Positions 19,448-28,552 are shown, numbered from the stretch's first letter. The stretch: 64,000 nt of DNA from DASZIT01 sp963770635 (GCA_963770635.1 CAVYQI010000004.1:434001-498000), one strand, 5' to 3'. Notes: generated from the letters alone by a model not told the origin. Made by a program: numbers and translations.

Positions 19448-19615
19448 ATGGCCCTGGTCATCATGGCGGCATTGCTCGTGCTGTTGTTCTTCGGTTTGGG
19501 TTTCGCCATCCATTTTCTTTGGTTCGTCGCGGTGATCTTCTTCATTCTCTGGCTGGTCGGCTTCGCGGTGGGCCGGGGAGAGACGGCTGGACGTCGGACC
19601 TGGTATCGGCGATAA
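19448..19615 (+). CDS. Small hydrophobic membrane protein
   Basis: 55-residue protein with two hydrophobic helices (residues 3-20 and 24-43), a short glycine/charged stretch and a basic carboxy-terminus ending WYRR. It resembles the small proteins annotated simply as hydrophobic protein in many actinobacteria. AAAGGA precedes the ATG. The role is unknown. It lies just upstream of ku but has a separate 107-bp leader between. Confidence 0.7.
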   Translation: MALVIMAALLVLLFFGLGFAIHFLWFVAVIFFILWLVGFAVGRGETAGRRTWYRR

Positions 19616-19722
19616 ACTGCATTGTTTGCTCCCCACCGATGACTATTTCGCCTACCCGCGGTCTTAGGTAGGGATGTAGGCACAGAATGCCGGTCGACGG
19701 TACGTGGCCGAAAGGAGATGCA

Positions 19723-20742
19723 ATGGCTCACAGCATTTGGACGGGTTCGGTCAGCTTCGGGCTGGTCAACATCCCGGTGGGCATGTATTCGGCCACCGAG
19801 GAGCACACGGTGCGCTTCCACCAGTTCGAGGCGGGCACCTCGGATCGGGTCCGCAACCTGCGGGTCAACGAGCGGAGCGGCAAAGAGGTCGCCTACGCCG
19901 ACATCGTGAAGGGATACGACCTGGGCGGCGAGAGTGTCATCGTCACCAAGGAAGAATTGGCGGCGGCCTCCCCGGAACGGTCGTCCACCATCGAGATCTC
20001 CGACTTCGTCGAGCTCAGCGAGATCAACCCCATCTTCTACCGGTCGACCTACTACTTGGCGCCCAAGGGCGAGGCGGCGGTCAAGCCCTATCGGTTGCTC
20101 CTGCAGGCCATGGCCAAGACCAACATGGCGGGTGTCTCGCTGTTCGTGATGAGGAACAAGGAGTACCTGTGCGTGGTGCGGGCCGATCGGGACATCCTGG
20201 TCCTCGAGACCATGTACTTCGCCGACGAGATCCGCGACCCGATCGACGTCCTCGGCGACCTCCCGGAGGCCAAGCCGTCCACCCCCAAGGAGTTGGACAT
20301 GGCGGTCGAGTTGGTGAATGCCCTGTCCGGGGATTGGGACCCGGAGGCCTACCACGACACCTACCAAGAAGAGGTCAAGGCCCTCATCGCCCGCAAGCAG
20401 AAGGGCGAGGACGTGGTGGTCCACGCCGAGGTGAGCAAGGGGGCGCCCATCGTCGATCTGATGGACGCGCTCAAGCAGAGTGTCGACCAGTCGAGGGGGA
20501 AGGGCAAGGCCGGGACCGCGGGTTCGGCCAATGGCTCGGGGTCTCCCAAAGCCGGCCGATCGGCATCGAAGTCCAAATCTCCCACGGTGGCGGCCAAGTC
20601 GGCGACCTCCAACCGCACCTCCCGACCCGTCAACAAGGCGGCGAAGCCGACGGCCACCCGCAAGCCGGCCACCCGCAAGCCGTCAAGCCGCAAGCCGGCA
20701 TCGTCGGCACGGTCCGGAACCCCTCGGCGAAAGGCGTCGTGA
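19723..20742 (+). CDS. ku: Non-homologous end-joining protein Ku
   Basis: 339-residue bacterial Ku that forms a homodimeric ring on double-strand DNA ends and recruits LigD. The Ku core covers residues 1-260 (MAHSIWTGSVSFGLVNIPVG through EEVKALIARKQKGE). A long Lys/Arg/Ser/Pro tail of about 75 residues contains TRKPATRKPSSRKPASS-type repeats, like the lysine-rich tails of mycobacterial and streptomycete Ku that promote threading and ligase stimulation. The ATG at 19723, with AAAGGAG before it, is preferred over one 36 nt upstream. It is convergent with the ligD genes, 13 bp away. Confidence 0.95.
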   Translation: MAHSIWTGSVSFGLVNIPVGMYSATEEHTVRFHQFEAGTSDRVRNLRVNERSGKEVAYADIVKGYDLGGESVIVTKEELAAASPERSSTIEISDFVELSEINPIFYRSTYYLAPKGEAAVKPYRLLLQAMAKTNMAGVSLFVMRNKEYLCVVRADRDILVLETMYFADEIRDPIDVLGDLPEAKPSTPKELDMAVELVNALSGDWDPEAYHDTYQEEVKALIARKQKGEDVVVHAEVSKGAPIVDLMDALKQSVDQSRGKGKAGTAGSANGSGSPKAGRSASKSKSPTVAAKSATSNRTSRPVNKAAKPTATRKPATRKPSSRKPASSARSGTPRRKAS

Positions 20743-20755
20743 TCCGAGGCAGGCT

Positions 20756-21668
20756 CTAGGGATCCAACCGGGCGAACAGATCTCCCCGAGCCTCCACTCG
20801 AGCCAGCACCTCATCAGTAGTGAACCGCAGGTCGGCCGGGTCCCCGCTGGCCGCGCAAGCCTCGACTTCGTCCCACTCCAGCGGGGTCGACACCGTGGGT
20901 TCGGGACGGGCTCGCACCGAGTAGGCGGCGACGGTCGTCTTGGAGGCGGAATTCTGGCTCCAGTCGATAAATACCTTGTCCTTCCGAAGCGCCTTGGTCA
21001 TCGATGACACCACCAGCTCGGGATGATCGCTCTCGAGTCGGATGGCCAGGTCATGGGCCCGGTCGCGGGTCCCCTCCCAGGTCGGTCGGCCGGCCAGCGG
21101 GAGATAGAGCTGCATCCCCTTGGAACCGCTGGTCTTCGCCAGTCGCTCACTCCCCTCGTCCGCCATGTCGTCGGCAATCCACTCGGCCACCCGACAGCAC
21201 TCGACGATGCTGGCTCCCGATCCCGGGTCGAGGTCGAACACCATCTGGTCGGGAGGGGCGGGTAGTTTGCGCCGCCGGCCGACACGCCAAAGCGGTACAT
21301 GGAATTCGATGACGGCCGAAATTGGCCGCCCACACCAGGGCGGGAAGATCGCAGATCAAGGCATGTTCGACCTCGGACCCTCCCCCGCGGCTGGAAGTCG
21401 AGGGGACCTCGATCGTCCGGACCCATGTGGGTGCATGGGACGGTACGTGCTTCTCGAAGAAGGACTTGGCGTCCACCCCGTCCGGATACCGGCGAAAGGT
21501 CACCGGTCGGTCGATGACGTGGGGAAGCATCACCGGGGCGATGCGGGCGTAGTAGTCGATCAACTGCCCCTTGGTGAACCCGGTGGCCGGGAACATCACC
21601 TTGTCGAGATGGCTGAGAGACAGCCGACGGCCGTCGACCTCGGTCTCGACCCGATCACTGGGACTCAC
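20756..21668 (-). CDS. ligD: LigD polymerase (primase-like) subunit, one frameshift
   Basis: About 303-residue archaeo-eukaryotic-primase-type polymerase domain that fills gaps and adds nucleotides at breaks in end joining. The amino-terminal part (LSLSHLDKVMFPATGFTKGQ) and the catalytic DLDPG metal-binding motif lie in frames separated by a break near 21328, where one extra G disrupts ANFAVIEFHVPLWRVG. The GTG at 21668 has AAAGGAG upstream and lies 14 nt inside the end of the ligase gene, so the two are translationally coupled. The domain is a separate polypeptide rather than fused to the ligase. Confidence 0.88.
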
Positions 21669-23133
21669 GGACGATCTCCTTTGCCGATTTATCGGGCCGC
21701 AACCCTTGCCACGAAGGGTGGCGGAGATAGCCGTCCGGTGTCCACTCGCTGAACTGCACCTCGCCGACCAGCGACGGCCGGGTCCAGGTGACACCCGATC
21801 CCTTCGGCAACGACAGTGGCGATTCGAACGGGCTGGTCTTCCGGGATGCCCGCCGCAGCCGGTCGACCAACTCGGTTCGCTCCTGATCGGAAAACCCGGT
21901 GCCCACCTTGCCCACATAGGCGAGCCCGTCCTGGGTGGGGATCCCGAGCAGCAACGCACCGAAGGTGGCCCGATGTGAGCCGTTCCCGGCGGTATAGCCG
22001 CCGATGACCACCTCCTGGGCGCGCACGAACTTGGTCTTCACCCATTCATCACTCCGCCGACCGGCGCGGTAGAGACTCGAGGCTCGCTTGGAGACAACCC
22101 CCTCCAGACCGTTCTCCAGAGCGGTATTCATCACATCGGACCCGTTGCCGGCGAACGTCGGAGCCACAATCCAGTGGTCGCCGCCGATGTCCAGCGATTC
22201 GAGCACCTCGCGGCGATCCCGGTAGGGCAGCTCCACCAGCGACATCCCGTTGAGGTAGAGGAGATCGAAGACCATCAGCGACGCCGGTGACTCCTTGGCC
22301 AGCCGAGTGGCGATGCGGTGGTTGTCGACGTGAAGTCGATGTTGAACCAGCGAGAATTTCGGCACACCATCCGGTCCGGTGACCACCACCTCGCCGTCGA
22401 AGAACGCGGTGGTCATCCCCCACGATTCCCCCAGGCCCTGTAGCTCTGGAAACGCCGGGGTGAGGTCGAGACCGTTGCGGGACCGAAGCTGTGCCCGACC
22501 TCCCTCCACCGACACACCGGCGCGGATACCGTCCCACTTGAACTCGTAGGCCCAGCCCTTCCCCTTCGGCAGCGGACCGGGCGTCGCCAGCATCGGATGA
22601 AACTCGGTCGGGAGAGGTTCCCACCCGTCGGGGACCGGATCCTTTCGGTGGATCATCCACTGCTTTCCGTTGGTGGGGAACAGCACGTACTTGCCGTTGG
22701 CGCGTTCCCCGTGCAAAACGACCGCAACCTCTCGGTCCAGCCACTTCTCGAGGGTGTAGGTGCCGGTGTCCCACACGGTGACCGTCCCGCCTCCGTACTC
22801 ACCGGCCGGGATCTCGCCCTCGAAGCCGGCGTAGTCCATCGGGTGGTCCTCGGTATGCACGGCCAGGCGATTCTGACGAGGATCGAGCGGGAGCCCCTTG
22901 GGCAGTGCCCACGAGACGAGCACGCCGTCGTGCTCGAGCCGGAAATCCCAGTGGAGGGCGGTGGCGTGGTGCTCCTGGATGACGAACATCGGTTCGCGCT
23001 GGGACCGACCGCTGCGGCCTGACCGGGTTCCCTTCGGGATCGGCTCCGGCGTTCGCCCGACCCGGCGCTTGCCCCGGTACTCGTCCAGGCGGTCGGCTTT
23101 CCCTCGCGACGGGGACGGCGATGCCGGGGTCAT
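21655..23133 (-). CDS. ligD: LigD phosphoesterase-ATP-dependent DNA ligase
   Basis: 492 residues. The 3'-phosphoesterase domain (about 45-165) has the histidine/aspartate cluster HHATALHWDFRLEHDG and the EDHPMDYAGFEGEIPAGEYG loop. The ATP-dependent ligase domain (about 190-490) has the adenylated lysine in EFKWDGIR, the GEVVV and FDLLYLNG motifs and the downstream EGVVSKR. Together these trim 3' ends and seal breaks with Ku. The basic amino-terminal region is presumably flexible. A strong hairpin lies in its leader. Confidence 0.93.
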   Translation of the reverse strand: MTPASPSPSRGKADRLDEYRGKRRVGRTPEPIPKGTRSGRSGRSQREPMFVIQEHHATALHWDFRLEHDGVLVSWALPKGLPLDPRQNRLAVHTEDHPMDYAGFEGEIPAGEYGGGTVTVWDTGTYTLEKWLDREVAVVLHGERANGKYVLFPTNGKQWMIHRKDPVPDGWEPLPTEFHPMLATPGPLPKGKGWAYEFKWDGIRAGVSVEGGRAQLRSRNGLDLTPAFPELQGLGESWGMTTAFFDGEVVVTGPDGVPKFSLVQHRLHVDNHRIATRLAKESPASLMVFDLLYLNGMSLVELPYRDRREVLESLDIGGDHWIVAPTFAGNGSDVMNTALENGLEGVVSKRASSLYRAGRRSDEWVKTKFVRAQEVVIGGYTAGNGSHRATFGALLLGIPTQDGLAYVGKVGTGFSDQERTELVDRLRRASRKTSPFESPLSLPKGSGVTWTRPSLVGEVQFSEWTPDGYLRHPSWQGLRPDKSAKEIVRESQ

Positions 23134-23147
23134 GTCTTCACGCGAAG

Positions 23148-23179
23148 CCCCGCCCGGGAAGCGGTTTCTCCGGGCGGGG
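23148..23179 (-). other. GC-rich perfect hairpin in the ligase leader
   Basis: CCCCGCCCGG and CCGGGCGGGG form a perfect 10-bp stem around a 12-nt loop, ending 14 nt before the ligase ATG on the minus strand. There is no U-tract, so a simple intrinsic terminator is unlikely. It could restrain translation initiation or mark a processing site. The region 23180-23337 upstream has no gene. Confidence 0.5.
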
Positions 23180-23337
23180 ACTTCTGGAGCCGATCTCTAA
23201 GTGGGGGATTTGCGCCGAGACCGACAGAGTCCATTGTTCCCAGCCCGTCGGGCTTCAAAACGTCCCCACCCGGGTCGGTAATCCCCCTGGTCGCGGCCAT
23301 GTCCGAGTATCCCCCAACGAGAGGAGACGGGCATACC

Positions 23338-24078
23338 TCACGCCGAGAAATCCGGTCTGGCCCCGTGGGCGCGGGGAATGCGACCTTCCGGTTTCTCCCA
23401 TTCCTCCTGTCGTCCGAGGGCGGTGAGATCCAGGAAGTAATACGAGCCACCAAGGGCTTCTGCACCCCGGGCGAACATCGAATACGTGTGGAAGACGCTG
23501 TCTCCGTCGCGGAGGAACATGCTGTGGCCGGGTTGCTCGGACGAGCCCTCCGCCAGCCAACCCATGCCGACCTCCTCGAGCTCGGATTTGTTGCGGTAGT
23601 TGAACTCAACCGGAGCCACCGACTCGTCCAAGGTGACGTGGAAGTCGTAGTTGAAGTCGCTGCCGTACGACGAGTACCAGGGAAACCTCCAGCCCTTTCG
23701 AAGCCGATACGCCTCGATCTTCTCGAGCGGCGCCCGGGAGACGGTGACGAAGGTCGTGTCTCTGGCATGCAGGTGGGCGAGGAGCCCATCGGACACCTCA
23801 TCGGACGCAGCGGTGCAGCTCGGGCAGCCCTCGTCCCATTTCGGGTCGAACATGAAGTGGCGGACGATCAGCTGGCGGCGTCCAAGAAAGAGATCGAGCA
23901 GGCTGGCCGTACCGTCCAATCCCTCGAAGGCATAGTCCTTCTCGATCTTGACCATCGGCAATTGGCGGCGTCGGGTGTTGAGCGAATCTCGGGCTCGGGT
24001 CATCTCCTTCTCGGCTTCGAGCAACTCCTTGCGAGCCACCAGCCACTCTTGGCGGGTTACCACGTGCGGAAGACTCAT
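23338..24078 (-). CDS. DUF899 thioredoxin-like protein (second copy)
   Basis: 246-residue DUF899 protein: amino-terminal coiled-coil-like helix (VTRQEWLVARKELLEAEKEM), then a thioredoxin-like domain with CPSC (about residue 92), then a DFNYDFHVTLDE segment. It is paralogous to the protein at 6194 with the same layout. The ATG at 24078 has GAGGAG 7 nt upstream. Function unknown. The next gene on this strand, the ligase, is 204 bp away and need not be co-transcribed. Confidence 0.87.
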   Translation of the reverse strand: MSLPHVVTRQEWLVARKELLEAEKEMTRARDSLNTRRRQLPMVKIEKDYAFEGLDGTASLLDLFLGRRQLIVRHFMFDPKWDEGCPSCTAASDEVSDGLLAHLHARDTTFVTVSRAPLEKIEAYRLRKGWRFPWYSSYGSDFNYDFHVTLDESVAPVEFNYRNKSELEEVGMGWLAEGSSEQPGHSMFLRDGDSVFHTYSMFARGAEALGGSYYFLDLTALGRQEEWEKPEGRIPRAHGARPDFSA

Positions 24079-24325
24079 CAACACTCCTCTGGACCGGTCT
24101 CCTCGAAACCTCCGAACCGATGTGATTCTGCCGGAGCCCCACCCCTCTCAGTTCCTCACTACCCTGCAGTCCAAGTCTGAAAACGATTGCCGTCCTGGGA
24201 CCAACGCTGGCTCGAGCGACGGTGTCCGTCACCAAGCAGAGACGGCCCCCGGCGGGCAAAGCCATCGGTCACCCGGCTCAGAGCCTCGACCCAGGACCGG
24301 CAACTCGGAATGGACCTTGACGCCG

Positions 24326-24362
24326 GCTAACGCTGTTAGCTACAGTAGCTAACAGCGTTAGC
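24326..24362. promoter_or_regulatory. Double TetR-type operator
   Basis: A perfect 37-bp palindrome with 17-bp arms (GCTAACGCTGTTAGCTA) and CAG spacer. It contains two operator-like units, GCTAACGCTGTTAGC (24326-24340) and GCTAACAGCGTTAGC (24348-24362), each GCTAAC-N3-GTTAGC, with centres 22 bp apart. It lies 32 bp before a Ddn-like gene whose operon ends in a tetR gene, so autorepression is the simplest reading. Two dimers about two helical turns apart would bind the same face. Confidence 0.75.
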
Positions 24363-24394
24363 CCACCGGCCACATCCGAGCAAAGGAGAACGAG

Positions 24395-24859
24395 ATGTCC
24401 GAATCAAGCACCCACTACCAGAAGCCCGGGTGGTTCACCCAACGGGTCTTCAACCCCTGCGTCGCCGCGATGACCCGGGCCGGCATCAGCATCTGGGGTA
24501 GCCGGGTCCTGGAGGTCAAAGGCCGCCAGAGCGGCATCCCGCGACACACGCCGGTCAACCTTCTCGACTTCGACGGCCGCCAGTACCTGGTGGCTCCGAG
24601 GGGCGAGGCCCAATGGGTCCGCAACGCTCGCGCCGACGATGGCCGACTGGTACTCATCCTTGGCCGACGACGCGACCCGCGGGTCGCCACCGAGATTCCC
24701 GACAGCGAGAAGTCCCCGATTCTCCGAGCGTATCTGCGCAGATGGAAGGCGGAAGTCGGGGTGTTCTTCGGCGGGGTGAGCGCTGACTCCAGCGACGAAG
24801 ATCTCCTTCGCATCTCTCCCGACCATCCGGTGTTCGTACTCTCGGAAGCGGCCAACTGA
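24395..24859 (+). CDS. Ddn-like deazaflavin-dependent nitroreductase-family protein
   Basis: 154-residue DUF385/Ddn-family protein. The core includes VKGRQSGIPRHTPVNLLDFDG (about 41-61) and QWVRNARADDGRLVLILG, the F420-contact region of the family. It has no amino-terminal membrane helix, unlike the copy at 5502. AAAGGAG precedes the ATG. It is first in an operon with a small membrane protein and a TetR regulator, behind a double operator, so it is probably inducible by a compound it may reduce. Confidence 0.85.
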   Translation: MSESSTHYQKPGWFTQRVFNPCVAAMTRAGISIWGSRVLEVKGRQSGIPRHTPVNLLDFDGRQYLVAPRGEAQWVRNARADDGRLVLILGRRRDPRVATEIPDSEKSPILRAYLRRWKAEVGVFFGGVSADSSDEDLLRISPDHPVFVLSEAAN

Positions 24860-24860
24860 C

Positions 24861-25328
24861 ATGTCACCGATCGGACTCAGCGATCGTCCTTCCGTCCGTC
24901 GACGTGCTGCCCTCCCCTCCCATGGAATCGGGTCGGGGGCCTCGATGGGCAACATGGCCCTGCGGTTCATGGTGGAGATGGCCGCCTATGCCTCTCTGGG
25001 ATATTGGGGTGCGTCGAACCCTTCCCCGCTGATCGTCCGGGTGGCATTGGCGGCCCTCACCCCACTGACGGCGATGGTCCTGTGGTCGCTGCTGCTGGCG
25101 CCGAAGGCGCGCTGGCGGCTGGGGGATCCGTTGGCCATCGTGTCGGAGTTGGCCGTCTTCGCGGGGGCCGCCGTCGCCATTGGGGTGTCCGGGCCGATCT
25201 GGCTGAGCGAAGCGTTCATCGCGGTCGCCGTGATCAACACCATCCTGGTCCGGCTCTTCGAGCCGCGGGCAACAGAGGCAATCGCCTCCTCTCCGCCAGA
25301 ATCATCGGCCTTCGGAAGTCCCGCGTGA
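24861..25328 (+). CDS. DUF2568-like small membrane protein
   Basis: 155 residues as read from the ATG 1 nt after the previous stop; an internal ATG at 24945 (MGNMALRFMVEMAAYASLGYWG) may be the true start, since the recognisable DUF2568/YrdB-like region begins there. Four hydrophobic helices span residues about 30-135. It sits between the Ddn-like gene and tetR, and its stop overlaps the tetR GTG. Function unknown; a membrane role in the same response is inferred from the operon. Confidence 0.65.
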   Translation: MSPIGLSDRPSVRRRAALPSHGIGSGASMGNMALRFMVEMAAYASLGYWGASNPSPLIVRVALAALTPLTAMVLWSLLLAPKARWRLGDPLAIVSELAVFAGAAVAIGVSGPIWLSEAFIAVAVINTILVRLFEPRATEAIASSPPESSAFGSPA

Positions 25329-25939
25329 CCCGCGTGGTTGATAGGGGCCCGGGCCGATCCGCCGGACCCCTGCTGCCCGGCGAGATCGAACCTCCGGAGG
25401 CACTGCCTCCCCGGTCGCCACGGGTGGCCGAGATAATCGAGGCGGCCCGGCAGGTGCTGGAGGACGAAGGCCCAAATTCCCTCACCATGCGCAGACTCGC
25501 CGACGAGCTCGGGATACAGGCGCCGTCGCTGTACAAGCACTTTCCCCGGAAGGCCGCGGTCGAACTGGCGCTCATCGAGGACGGGTTGGCCGACATCGGC
25601 CAGGTGAGCCACCGGGCGATCCATCAACCCGGGTCCGACGGCCGACTCAATGCTCTCCTCAACGCCTACCGCCGGCACTCGCTGTCCCACCCGAATCTCT
25701 ACCGTCTGGCCACCAGCGGTCCGCTGTCCCGGGAGCAGTTACCGCCCGGCCTGGAGGAGTGGGCCGGCAACCCCTGGTTCGTGGTCACCGGCGACCCGTC
25801 CCTGGCCCAGGCACTGTGGTCGTTTGCCCATGGGATGGTGATTCTCGAGCTCGACGACCGTTACCCGCCCGGATCCGACCTTGACCAGACCTGGCGGACC
25901 GGAGCAGCCGCCTTCGGTCGATCGGTCCACCCGGGCTGA
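25325..25939 (+). CDS. TetR/AcrR-family transcriptional regulator
   Basis: 204-residue TetR protein. The amino-terminal helix-turn-helix is SLTMRRLADELGIQAPSLYK followed by HFPRKAAV; the carboxy-terminal ligand-binding domain resembles TetR_C WHG-type modules (ALWSFAHGMVILEL). The GTG start overlaps the previous stop by GTGA, so its expression is tied to the operon. The double GCTAAC-N3-GTTAGC palindrome upstream of the operon is the probable target. Confidence 0.9.
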   Translation: MTRVVDRGPGRSAGPLLPGEIEPPEALPPRSPRVAEIIEAARQVLEDEGPNSLTMRRLADELGIQAPSLYKHFPRKAAVELALIEDGLADIGQVSHRAIHQPGSDGRLNALLNAYRRHSLSHPNLYRLATSGPLSREQLPPGLEEWAGNPWFVVTGDPSLAQALWSFAHGMVILELDDRYPPGSDLDQTWRTGAAAFGRSVHPG

Positions 25940-26159
25940 GCGCCCAGGCAACCAATCGAAAGGCCCGACCATCCCGGCTCCCGGCGTCTCCGCGGTGGGG
26001 TTGGCCCTACGCGGTGGCTCCGATTCTCATCGATCTCCGCATCGCTCCAGCAGGCGGCTGCCTCGCCATCGAGCCGTCATCGTCGCGGTGTAGGTGCTAT
26101 ATGTTCAGGTGCTGACCCGCCCCTTTCATAGGGATGACAGGTACCCGAAACGGATATCC

Positions 26160-28493
26160 ATGGTTGAAGACAGGCGAGACGAATTCGAGATCCTGCTCGA
26201 CGCCGATCGAGCCGCCCGAATTGCCGGTGAATCTGTCGCCCGCTGGTGGATGGAACTAACGGAGGCCGCCGACAGTGCGGTCACCAGTGATTCTCTCCAT
26301 GAGCTCCTCCGTGATGCCCTCGACTCGATGCGGCGCGGTATGGCTGCCGACGCCATCGCACTCCTGTTGGCCGACGAGTCGGAAGGAGAGCTGATCGCCA
26401 GAGCCGCAACCGGGCTCAGTGAGGAGGTCACCATCGGTCTGGGAATCCGGGCTGGAGAAGGAATGGCCGGACAGGTCATGGCTCGCCGGCAACCGATGGT
26501 CTTCGACGACCTTTCCCAGATACACATCGTCTCCCCGGTGCTCCGGAACAGTGGCCTTCGGTCGGTGGTCGCCGCCCCCCTCGTCTCCGATGGTCGCGTG
26601 CTGGGTGTCATCTACGCCGGTAGCCGGCAGCTGGCCCGCTTCACGGGTGCCGATGCCCACATCCTCGAATTGATCGCCAATCGACTGGCCGGGGCGTTCC
26701 GACGGGTCCAGCTGTTTGAGGCTGAGCACGCCGCCCGAACTGAGGCCGAGCAACTGGCCGTCCGGCTGAGACAAATGCAAGCAGTGACGTCCGCGCTGGT
26801 CGGCACGTCCAGCGTCGAGGAGACCGCCTCGGTGCTGGCGGAGTCGATGTCATCCCATGCCCATGAGCATGAGCGCCGTTGGGGCAGCGTCTGGGTGGTA
26901 CGGGAGGACAACATCGAGTTGGCCAGCGACCTCAGTCTGTCGCCGGCCGCCGCCCAGATCGGCGAGGTGCCTCTGGACAGCAGACTTCCGCTGGCTGAGG
27001 CGGTGCGACGACGTCAGCCGATTTACGCTACCGATGCCGCCCAGGCACTTTTCGAGTACCCCAGCATCGCCGAGTTCCCCGACATCGCCAAGAGCTTCGC
27101 CGTGCTCCCCATCTTGATCAGGGAGGCCTGCTTGGGCGTGTTGGTCATCGCTTACGAAACCTCCCACGAATTCGACGACGCCGAACGTGCCTTTTTCGCG
27201 GCGGTCGTCGATCAAGCCGCCCAGGCGCTCGATCGGGCGGGCCTCTATGCCCAACTTTCCGATCTGGCCGACATGAGCTCATTCTTCGCGGAGGCGGCCA
27301 AGGTATTGGCCGAAGCCCCGAGCTTCGCCGACACTCTCGAGCGATTGGCAACCCTCGCCCTTGCCGCGCTCGGGGATATCTGCCTCATCGATGTCGTGGA
27401 CGAGCGAGGTGAGCTGCAACGGATGGTGGCAAGGCACCGTGACCCGAGCCTTCAGCACCTGGTTGATCCCCTTCGGACCCGGTACCCGCCACGACGCAAT
27501 AGCCGTCACCCCGCCGCCGAGGTCAGTCGCGTCGGCAAGGCGAGCTGGTCAGCCCGGATGACCGACGACTACCTGCGGTCGACCACCATCGATCAGCGCC
27601 ACTTCGAGATCACCAAGGCGTTGGGCTTCAAGTCCTACCTGGCGGTACCGCTGAAGAGCGGCGATGAGCTACTCGGGTCGGTGACCTTCGTGTCGTCGGG
27701 GCGACCTTTCAGTTCGAGACACGTTGCTTTCGCCGAGGGTCTGGCGCAACAGGTCGCCGCGGTCGTGGACAACACCCGCCGATCGGAAGCCGCCCTCATG
27801 ACCTCGCGGATTCTGCAGGAGAGTTTGCTTCCCCACCACTTGCCCGAGATCCCGGGCCTGCGGATCGACACTCGCTACCTCGCCGCCACCCGGGGACTCG
27901 AGGTCGGAGGCGACTTCTACGACATGATGCTTCTTCCCAGCCGGAGGGTGGGGTTCAGCATCGGGGACGTAGCCGGCCACGACCGACACGCGGCCGCACT
28001 GATGGGCCAGTTTCGAAGTGCCTGCCGAGCGCTGGCCGGCCAAGTCGACAGCCCGGCAGAGCTCATCGCCGCGTTGCGGTGGAGTTGGGATCTTCTTGAT
28101 GCCGACCGAATCACCACGGCACTGTTCGCCCAGCTCGATCTCGTCACCGGTGAGCTGGTGATGGCTTCCGCCGGGCATTACCCTCCCCTCCTCGTCGCCC
28201 CGGGAATGACCGAGTTCTTGCCGGTGCCGCCCACCACCCCGCTCGGAGCACCCGCCTCCCCGGTGCGCCAGTGGTCGGGAGCCCTCAGGCCGGAGGAGGT
28301 CCTGCTGCTGTACACCGATGGTGCCATTGATGAACGCGCGGCCGGAAGCGAGGCCAGCATGGAGAGATTGGCCCAGGTCGCGTCGGACGGCGAGTTGGAT
28401 CCGACCTCGGTCTGCACGCGGATCGTCGAGCTGCTGGACGAAGACCGGATCGATGACGTGGCGCTGTTGGCAGTTTCGCTCGATCGACGGTAA
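26160..28493 (+). CDS. Multi-GAF SpoIIE-type serine phosphatase (RsbU-like)
   Basis: 777 residues. An amino-terminal segment (about 1-30) is followed by a GAF domain (about 35-180), a second GAF (about 205-370), a third GAF (about 385-555) and a carboxy-terminal PP2C/SpoIIE phosphatase (about 560-777) with the metal-binding aspartates in EVGGDFYD, IGDVAGHD and LLYTDGAIDE. Such proteins dephosphorylate an anti-sigma antagonist after sensing a signal. No anti-sigma kinase, antagonist or sigma gene adjoins it, so its partner is elsewhere. An in-frame GTG at 26094 would add 22 residues. Confidence 0.88.
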   Translation: MVEDRRDEFEILLDADRAARIAGESVARWWMELTEAADSAVTSDSLHELLRDALDSMRRGMAADAIALLLADESEGELIARAATGLSEEVTIGLGIRAGEGMAGQVMARRQPMVFDDLSQIHIVSPVLRNSGLRSVVAAPLVSDGRVLGVIYAGSRQLARFTGADAHILELIANRLAGAFRRVQLFEAEHAARTEAEQLAVRLRQMQAVTSALVGTSSVEETASVLAESMSSHAHEHERRWGSVWVVREDNIELASDLSLSPAAAQIGEVPLDSRLPLAEAVRRRQPIYATDAAQALFEYPSIAEFPDIAKSFAVLPILIREACLGVLVIAYETSHEFDDAERAFFAAVVDQAAQALDRAGLYAQLSDLADMSSFFAEAAKVLAEAPSFADTLERLATLALAALGDICLIDVVDERGELQRMVARHRDPSLQHLVDPLRTRYPPRRNSRHPAAEVSRVGKASWSARMTDDYLRSTTIDQRHFEITKALGFKSYLAVPLKSGDELLGSVTFVSSGRPFSSRHVAFAEGLAQQVAAVVDNTRRSEAALMTSRILQESLLPHHLPEIPGLRIDTRYLAATRGLEVGGDFYDMMLLPSRRVGFSIGDVAGHDRHAAALMGQFRSACRALAGQVDSPAELIAALRWSWDLLDADRITTALFAQLDLVTGELVMASAGHYPPLLVAPGMTEFLPVPPTTPLGAPASPVRQWSGALRPEEVLLLYTDGAIDERAAGSEASMERLAQVASDGELDPTSVCTRIVELLDEDRIDDVALLAVSLDRR

Positions 28494-28552
28494 ACGTTCT
28501 CTGAACTAGCCAACCGCCTTCATCTTCGGCGATCGCATTGAAGGAGAGGTGG

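Noticed and set aside
23254..23266. AGCCC-GTC-GGGCT hairpin as a terminator
   Set aside because: Short stem with a 3-nt loop and no U-tract on either strand.
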